9,804 bases of DNA, from the NCBI GenBank assembly GCA_009827215.1, contig WUAJ01000075.1:1-9804 (forward strand). Direction: 5' to 3'. Position 1 is the first letter of the stretch. Each line of letters starts with the position of its first letter. Position numbers and translations under genes: made by a program. The notes below the pieces were generated by a model that had not been told where the DNA came from, did not search any database, and worked only from the letters and a program-made list of their open reading frames with translations. Below, piece by piece: positions 6,566 to 9,804 of the stretch. The stretch comes from Phycisphaeraceae bacterium (GTDB taxonomy: Bacteria; Planctomycetota; Phycisphaerae; Phycisphaerales; UBA1924).

Positions 6566-6729
6566 TTCCCTACAAGTTCCCTGTTCCGTGCGCAGGGAAA
6601 TCGCTGAAATTATCTTGATTACAAGCCGCAATCGCTGGTTTGCTTGTGATCACATGCTGATGTGCTCCCTGTTTATTCTAAAACTCCCTGTAAACTGGCA
6701 AGGAACAGGGAAATCAGTTATCGCGATAA
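6566..6729. repeat. TTCCCTG/CAGGGAA inverted-repeat cluster downstream of the recombinase
   Basis: Within about 160 bp there are two inverted-repeat units: TTCCCTG (6577-6583) with CAGGGAA (6593-6599), and TCCCTGT (6685-6691) with ACAGGGA (6705-6711). An extra TCCCTGT lies at 6666-6672 and a partial TTCCCT at 6566-6571. The outer arms TTCCCTGTTCC (6577-6587) and GGAACAGGGAA (6702-6712) are a perfect 11-bp inverted pair. A 12-bp palindrome, TTATCGCGATAA, follows at 6718-6729. The remaining intergenic stretch 6543-6847 holds no convincing gene. Candidate roles are recombinase binding/attachment site, the element's right end, or an RNA structure protecting the recombinase message. Confidence 0.55.
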
Positions 6730-6847
6730 GACACCGTCGAAATCGCAACGAGAGACACTCGAGCGAATTGAGCTTGAAAATCAGATTCTGGTCGGAACAG
6801 CGAAATCTCGGAGACGCGTGATACCTCGTAATGTGCACCAAAACGGG

Positions 6848-6879
6848 CGAAACGGCATCACTTCCGTGACACCGTTTCG
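6848..6879 (-). terminator. probable terminator of tRNA-Ser
   Basis: An 8-bp outer stem (CGAAACGG/CCGTTTCG) encloses a second 4-bp stem (TCAC/GTGA) across a symmetric CA/CA internal loop. It lies 17 nt downstream of the tRNA in its direction of transcription. On the minus strand a short T-run (CCCGTTTTGG) follows. The T-run is poor, so the terminator call is moderate, but the hairpin itself is clear. Confidence 0.45.
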
Positions 6880-6896
6880 TATACCTTTGATCTCAA

Positions 6897-6983
6897 CGGA
6901 GAGGGGGGGATTCGAACCCCCGATGACCCGGAGGCCATACTGGATTTCGAATCCAGCGCATTCAACCGCTCTGCCACCTCTCC
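6897..6983 (-). tRNA. tRNA-Ser(CGA)
   Basis: On the minus strand an 87-nt class II tRNA is complete. The acceptor GGAGAGG (6977-6983) pairs with CCTCTCC (6898-6904), with discriminator G at 6897. The D-arm region reads GCAGAGCGGTTGAATGCGC. The anticodon arm is CTGGA-TTCGAAA-TCCAG, giving anticodon CGA (reads UCG). A variable arm precedes the GGGGGTTCGAATCCCCC T-arm. The 3' CCA is not encoded (TTG follows the discriminator) and must be added after transcription. The gene is intact, and no tRNA fragment is duplicated at the left side of the element, so it does not look like the integration target. Confidence 0.97.
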
Positions 6984-7085
6984 AACGGTTCTTGCCGAAA
7001 GCGAGTATAGCCTGCTTGGATGCCTCTTGCATCTTACCTAACTCCGGTTTTGGTGTAATCAGGGGTATCGGGTCGATTCCAATAC

Positions 7086-8672
7086 ATGCAGGTATTGGAG
7101 CACATATCGTCGCCAGATTCGGGGTTTGCCGCCGCGGACTGGATAGTCCTTGGCGGGTACTTTTTATTACTCCTCGGGACTGGATGGTACTTCGCTCGGA
7201 GAGAACGAAAGGACACAAGAGACTACTTTCTAGGCGGACGCAAGATGCCCGCTTGGGCCGTTGCAGTCTCGATTGTCGCCACATCGCTCTCCGCGGCGAC
7301 ATTCATCGGAGCTCCTGAACTCTCATACACCGGAGACCTCACCTATCTCGCGACCAATCTAGGAATGATCATCGCGGCAATTCTGATCGCATTCCTCTTC
7401 ATCCCACGCTTTTACGAAACGCAGAGCGCCTCGATCTACGAGTACCTTGAGCGTCGGATGGGGGTTGGTGCTCGCCGAGCAGCATCGCTCGCGTTTCTGT
7501 TTGGACGCGTGCTCGCATCGGGCGCTCGGGTCTTCGCGGCAGCGATCCCGCTCTCGATGGTCATCTTTGGGATCGACAAGGGACTGAATCCCCAGCCGTT
7601 GATCCTGTCCATCGCCACTTTGTCAATGGTCGCTGTCATCTACACACTCTGGGGTGGGATCTCCTCAGTCATCTGGTCCGATGTTTTACAATATGTGATC
7701 CTTGTCGGAGCCGCGATCACTGCGATCTCCTTGATCGCTCGCTCGATCGAAGCACCATGGGGAGAAGTCTTCGAGACCCTCGGTAAACCGACTTCAGATC
7801 CCGACGACTCGAAACTGACTGTGCTCGATTGGTCGATGGACTTAACAAGTCCATTCGCTATCCCGGCATGCTTAATCGGATACACGCTCCTTGGGATTGG
7901 GTCCTATGGCACAGACCAGGACCTTGCACAACGCATGCTCACATGCAAAGACTCCAAAGCCGGAGCTCGATCGGTCATTATGGGAATCCTGCTTGGGATC
8001 CCCACTGTTCTTGTGTTCCTTATTGTGGGACTCATGCTCTGGATCGCGTACCAGCATCCTGAGTTGACAGGACAACCCCTCGCTCGCGAAGAAAGCACAG
8101 GCGGTCTCCGAGTATTCCTCGAGTACATTTTGACGGAGATCCCCGAGGGTGTGCGTGGCTTGATGATGGCGGGGCTGTTCGCGGCGGGACTGTCAAGCAT
8201 GAACAGCGCCATCAATGCGATGGGTGCTTCGTTCATCACGGATCTCTACCGACCGATCTTTCCGAACAAGGATGAAAGACACTATCTCAGGCTCGGACGG
8301 CTTTCTGTTCTTGTAGCAGGTGTCGTCCTCGGCGTATTCGCGTGTTTGTGTATCTTCTGGAAGGACGCGAATGGATACACACTCATCGACTTCGCACTGA
8401 GTGTGATGGGATTCGCGTATGCCGGTTTGGTGGGTGTGTTCCTGACTGCGACACTGACGAAACGCGGATCAGATATCAGTGCGATCATGGCGCTACTGCT
8501 CGGATTCCTCTGGATGCTCGGATCACAGCCGTTTGTACTCACACAGATCAGCGGCGAGAATCCTGAATCGATCTTGAATCAATACGCGAACATCCATCAC
8601 ACCTGGAAGTTAACCATTGGCGTAATGATTTCTACCGCTGTTTGCATGCTTGGGAAATCTCAGCGTGATTGA
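7086..8672 (+). CDS. sodium/solute symporter (SSS family), probable sugar transporter
   Basis: This 528-residue inner-membrane protein would couple sodium entry to solute uptake. It has the SSS length and about 13 hydrophobic segments, starting at residue 18 (DWIVLGGYFLLLLGTGWYF). Family marks are DYFLGGRKMPAW (46-57), the VSIVATSLSAATFIGAPELSY helix region (61-81), LWGGISSVIWSDVLQY (188-203), GTDQDLAQRML (275-285) and the sodium-site helix AGLFAAGLSSMNSAINAM (362-379), then DLYRP. Within the superfamily it is closer in style to glucose/galactose-type members than to proline (PutP) types, but the substrate cannot be read from sequence. The start at 7086 is the first Met before the first helix; the Shine-Dalgarno is weak. 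It converges with a ROK kinase gene, the two 3' ends overlapping by 13 bp, which fits a shared sugar-use locus. Confidence 0.9.
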   Translation: MQVLEHISSPDSGFAAADWIVLGGYFLLLLGTGWYFARRERKDTRDYFLGGRKMPAWAVAVSIVATSLSAATFIGAPELSYTGDLTYLATNLGMIIAAILIAFLFIPRFYETQSASIYEYLERRMGVGARRAASLAFLFGRVLASGARVFAAAIPLSMVIFGIDKGLNPQPLILSIATLSMVAVIYTLWGGISSVIWSDVLQYVILVGAAITAISLIARSIEAPWGEVFETLGKPTSDPDDSKLTVLDWSMDLTSPFAIPACLIGYTLLGIGSYGTDQDLAQRMLTCKDSKAGARSVIMGILLGIPTVLVFLIVGLMLWIAYQHPELTGQPLAREESTGGLRVFLEYILTEIPEGVRGLMMAGLFAAGLSSMNSAINAMGASFITDLYRPIFPNKDERHYLRLGRLSVLVAGVVLGVFACLCIFWKDANGYTLIDFALSVMGFAYAGLVGVFLTATLTKRGSDISAIMALLLGFLWMLGSQPFVLTQISGENPESILNQYANIHHTWKLTIGVMISTAVCMLGKSQRD

Positions 8673-9517
8673 GCCGCGTACTTCGCCGCCCCCATAGCGG
8701 CATGAAAATGAGATTCACCAAACTCCAATGCCCAGTCACGAGCCGAGAGTTGGGTGAGTCCATCACACACTAGATTGTGGAGTAATTCTCGGTGCGTCTT
8801 GAGTGCATTGCCAACACCACCAAGCAGCACAATCCGATCCGGCTGATAGATAGCGTGGACAACACGAAGTGCGTGAACCAGAGCTCGGATCGCTGGATCA
8901 TGAGCCGAGAGCTGGTCAAGATTAAGCTCACCTTCGGGGTCGATTGCATTCAACGCAGGTGCGCCGATGTAGGATTCAAGCGTGTTTTTAACACCATGCG
9001 CATCGATACGATCTAAGTCGGCATGCCTTCCAACATCCATCAATCCTAAATGACCAATCCCCTTGTTTCCTATCCTTGCGAACTGAGTCCCATCCAAAAC
9101 GCTGAGTCCGACACCGGTCCCGATCGAGATCGCCGCGGTGCGACCTTCTGCTGGATATGTCATCGCATAGTCCAAACCCGCCGCATCCGCATCAGAGATC
9201 ACTTTATAAGGCACTTCTTGACCAAGAGCATTCTGGAGTAACTCATCAAATGCCCACCCATTGAGTGCAGGCAGGTTGACTGACAACTCGATCGCAGTCT
9301 GCTGGAGATTCATCTTCCCTGGGAGACAGAGCCCGATGCTTGTTGGTGTTGCAACACCAAGCTCACGCACGCATTGCTGGATCGCTTCGAGCAAACCACT
9401 TCGATCAGGTTGTCTATAGCGATCACTTGAAACAGTCCCAACTGTTGATAGTTGGCCATCGAGGCAAGCCGCTTTGATTGACGAGCCTCCGATATCAATC
9501 CCGATGTGGATACTCAT
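8660..9517 (-). CDS. ROK family sugar kinase (glucokinase-like), zinc motif absent
   Basis: This 285-residue cytoplasmic kinase would phosphorylate a hexose with ATP. It shows the actin/hexokinase-fold phosphate loop DIGGSSIK (8-15), LPG (65-67), a NLPALNGW strand (81-88), the catalytic Asp region ISDADAAG (107-114), the adenosine-side SIGTGVG (131-137) and GIGHLG (153-158), whose His matches the usual zinc-ligand His. The CxCGxxGCxE zinc-binding motif that normally follows this His is missing, replaced by MDVGRHADLDRIDAHG (160-175). In the catalytic region S108 replaces the more usual Asn before the Asp. The length is slightly short for the family. ATG at 9517 overlaps the preceding gene's TGA by 4 nt (ATGA), so the two form an operon. 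The substrate may be glucose or another aldohexose, possibly imported by the convergent symporter. Confidence 0.85.
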   Translation of the reverse strand: MSIHIGIDIGGSSIKAACLDGQLSTVGTVSSDRYRQPDRSGLLEAIQQCVRELGVATPTSIGLCLPGKMNLQQTAIELSVNLPALNGWAFDELLQNALGQEVPYKVISDADAAGLDYAMTYPAEGRTAAISIGTGVGLSVLDGTQFARIGNKGIGHLGLMDVGRHADLDRIDAHGVKNTLESYIGAPALNAIDPEGELNLDQLSAHDPAIRALVHALRVVHAIYQPDRIVLLGGVGNALKTHRELLHNLVCDGLTQLSARDWALEFGESHFHAAMGAAKYAAQSR

Positions 9518-9804
9518 GGCGATTGGATACGCTGAATCAGGTCCGAGAGTGCACGGCGCTGCGAGGCGCGGAGTTGAACAGATGCTTCGTCCTTCTTCTG
9601 ATCCGGGTTCGGTGATTCAAAGAGCGAAGCATATGCGAACACTCCGAAACGCCTCGGATCTCCGATCGCGGTCTGGTAAATCGTCTGCGAAGGTTGGTTG
9701 TGCTTGTACACACCTATCCCAGGCACCACCCTCTGCTGCTCGACCACCGCTTGCCAAGAAGCGAGGTCGGATCGGTATTGCTCGTTCTTGTCCGTGTAAA
9801 TCAT
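9514..9804 (-). CDS. C-terminal part of a glycosyl-hydrolase-like (GHL10) protein (5'-partial)
   Basis: The frame is open to the right edge of the window and the Met at the edge is probably internal. The visible 96 residues start MIYTDKNEQYRSDLASW and continue with VVPGIGVYKHN (27-37), a spacer, then RRFGVFAYASLFES (51-64) and a charged tail. This order (M-Y, then a G-I-G-V/A-Y strand, then a G-[FV]-x-x-[FY]-[SA]-Y strand) resembles the end of the TIM barrel of the GHL10 family (YngK-like putative glycoside hydrolases). The identification is from memory of the family pattern, and the catalytic acids lie outside the window. The gene is joined to the ROK kinase by an ATGA overlap, which fits sugar release followed by phosphorylation. 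Confidence 0.5.
   Translation of the reverse strand: MIYTDKNEQYRSDLASWQAVVEQQRVVPGIGVYKHNQPSQTIYQTAIGDPRRFGVFAYASLFESPNPDQKKDEASVQLRASQRRALSDLIQRIQSP

Noticed and set aside
5846..6631. Long open frame on the minus strand (261 codons) opposite the recombinase
   Set aside because: Low-complexity Ser/Arg/Ile-rich translation, no recognisable family, fully antisense to a well-supported gene.
6897..6983. tRNA-Ser as the integration target of the element
   Set aside because: The tRNA is complete, its 3' end faces the element, but no copy of its 3' part is found on the left side; serine recombinases also often use non-tRNA sites.
6662..7318. Long plus-strand open frame through the tRNA and into the symporter
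   Set aside because: It runs antisense through an intact tRNA gene and out of frame over the symporter; it is a chance frame.

Overview
The window looks like a bacterial chromosome segment, moderately GC-rich, carrying an integrated phage-derived element flanked by ordinary genes. I suspect Planctomycetota (Phycisphaerae-like) from the gene families and the tRNA lacking an encoded CCA, but no marker gene settles this.

Layout. (1) Positions 3-854 (+): the 3' part of a gene whose product resembles PD-(D/E)XK-type nuclease-like proteins and ends in a PUA/EVE-like domain. It may be host or element cargo. (2) Positions 855-1325: no convincing protein gene, but a TATAAT box and at least six strong hairpins within about 220 nt, directly upstream of the element's first gene. 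(3) Positions 1326-4132 (+): a tight operon of a ParB-like domain/DNA methyltransferase fusion, a DUF5681 protein and a terminase large subunit, with two identical-length 8-nt start/stop overlaps. The terminase keeps its ATPase half, but the nuclease half is cut short. (4) Positions 4133-4351: a hairpin-rich gap with a minus-strand intrinsic terminator. (5) Positions 4352-6542 (+): a DUF2924 protein coupled to a large serine recombinase that lacks zinc-ribbon cysteines. (6) Positions 6543-6896: the probable right end of the element, with inverted TTCCCTG/CAGGGAA repeats. (7) Positions 6897-6983 (-): an intact tRNA-Ser(CGA). (8) Positions 7086-9804: sugar-related host genes. These are a sodium/solute symporter (+), converging on a ROK-family sugar kinase (-), which follows the 3' end of a likely glycosyl-hydrolase-like (GHL10) gene in the same minus-strand operon.

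How it works together. The element has DNA modification, DNA packaging and site-specific recombination functions, but no capsid, portal, tail, replication or lysis gene in view. It therefore resembles a phage remnant, a satellite that depends on a helper's particles, or a transfer element that reuses packaging enzymes. The most promising undescribed parts are the structured leader at 1030-1246, the paired inverted repeats after the recombinase, and the DUF2924-recombinase pair. On the right, the symporter, kinase and putative glycosidase suggest import and phosphorylation of a sugar released from polysaccharide.
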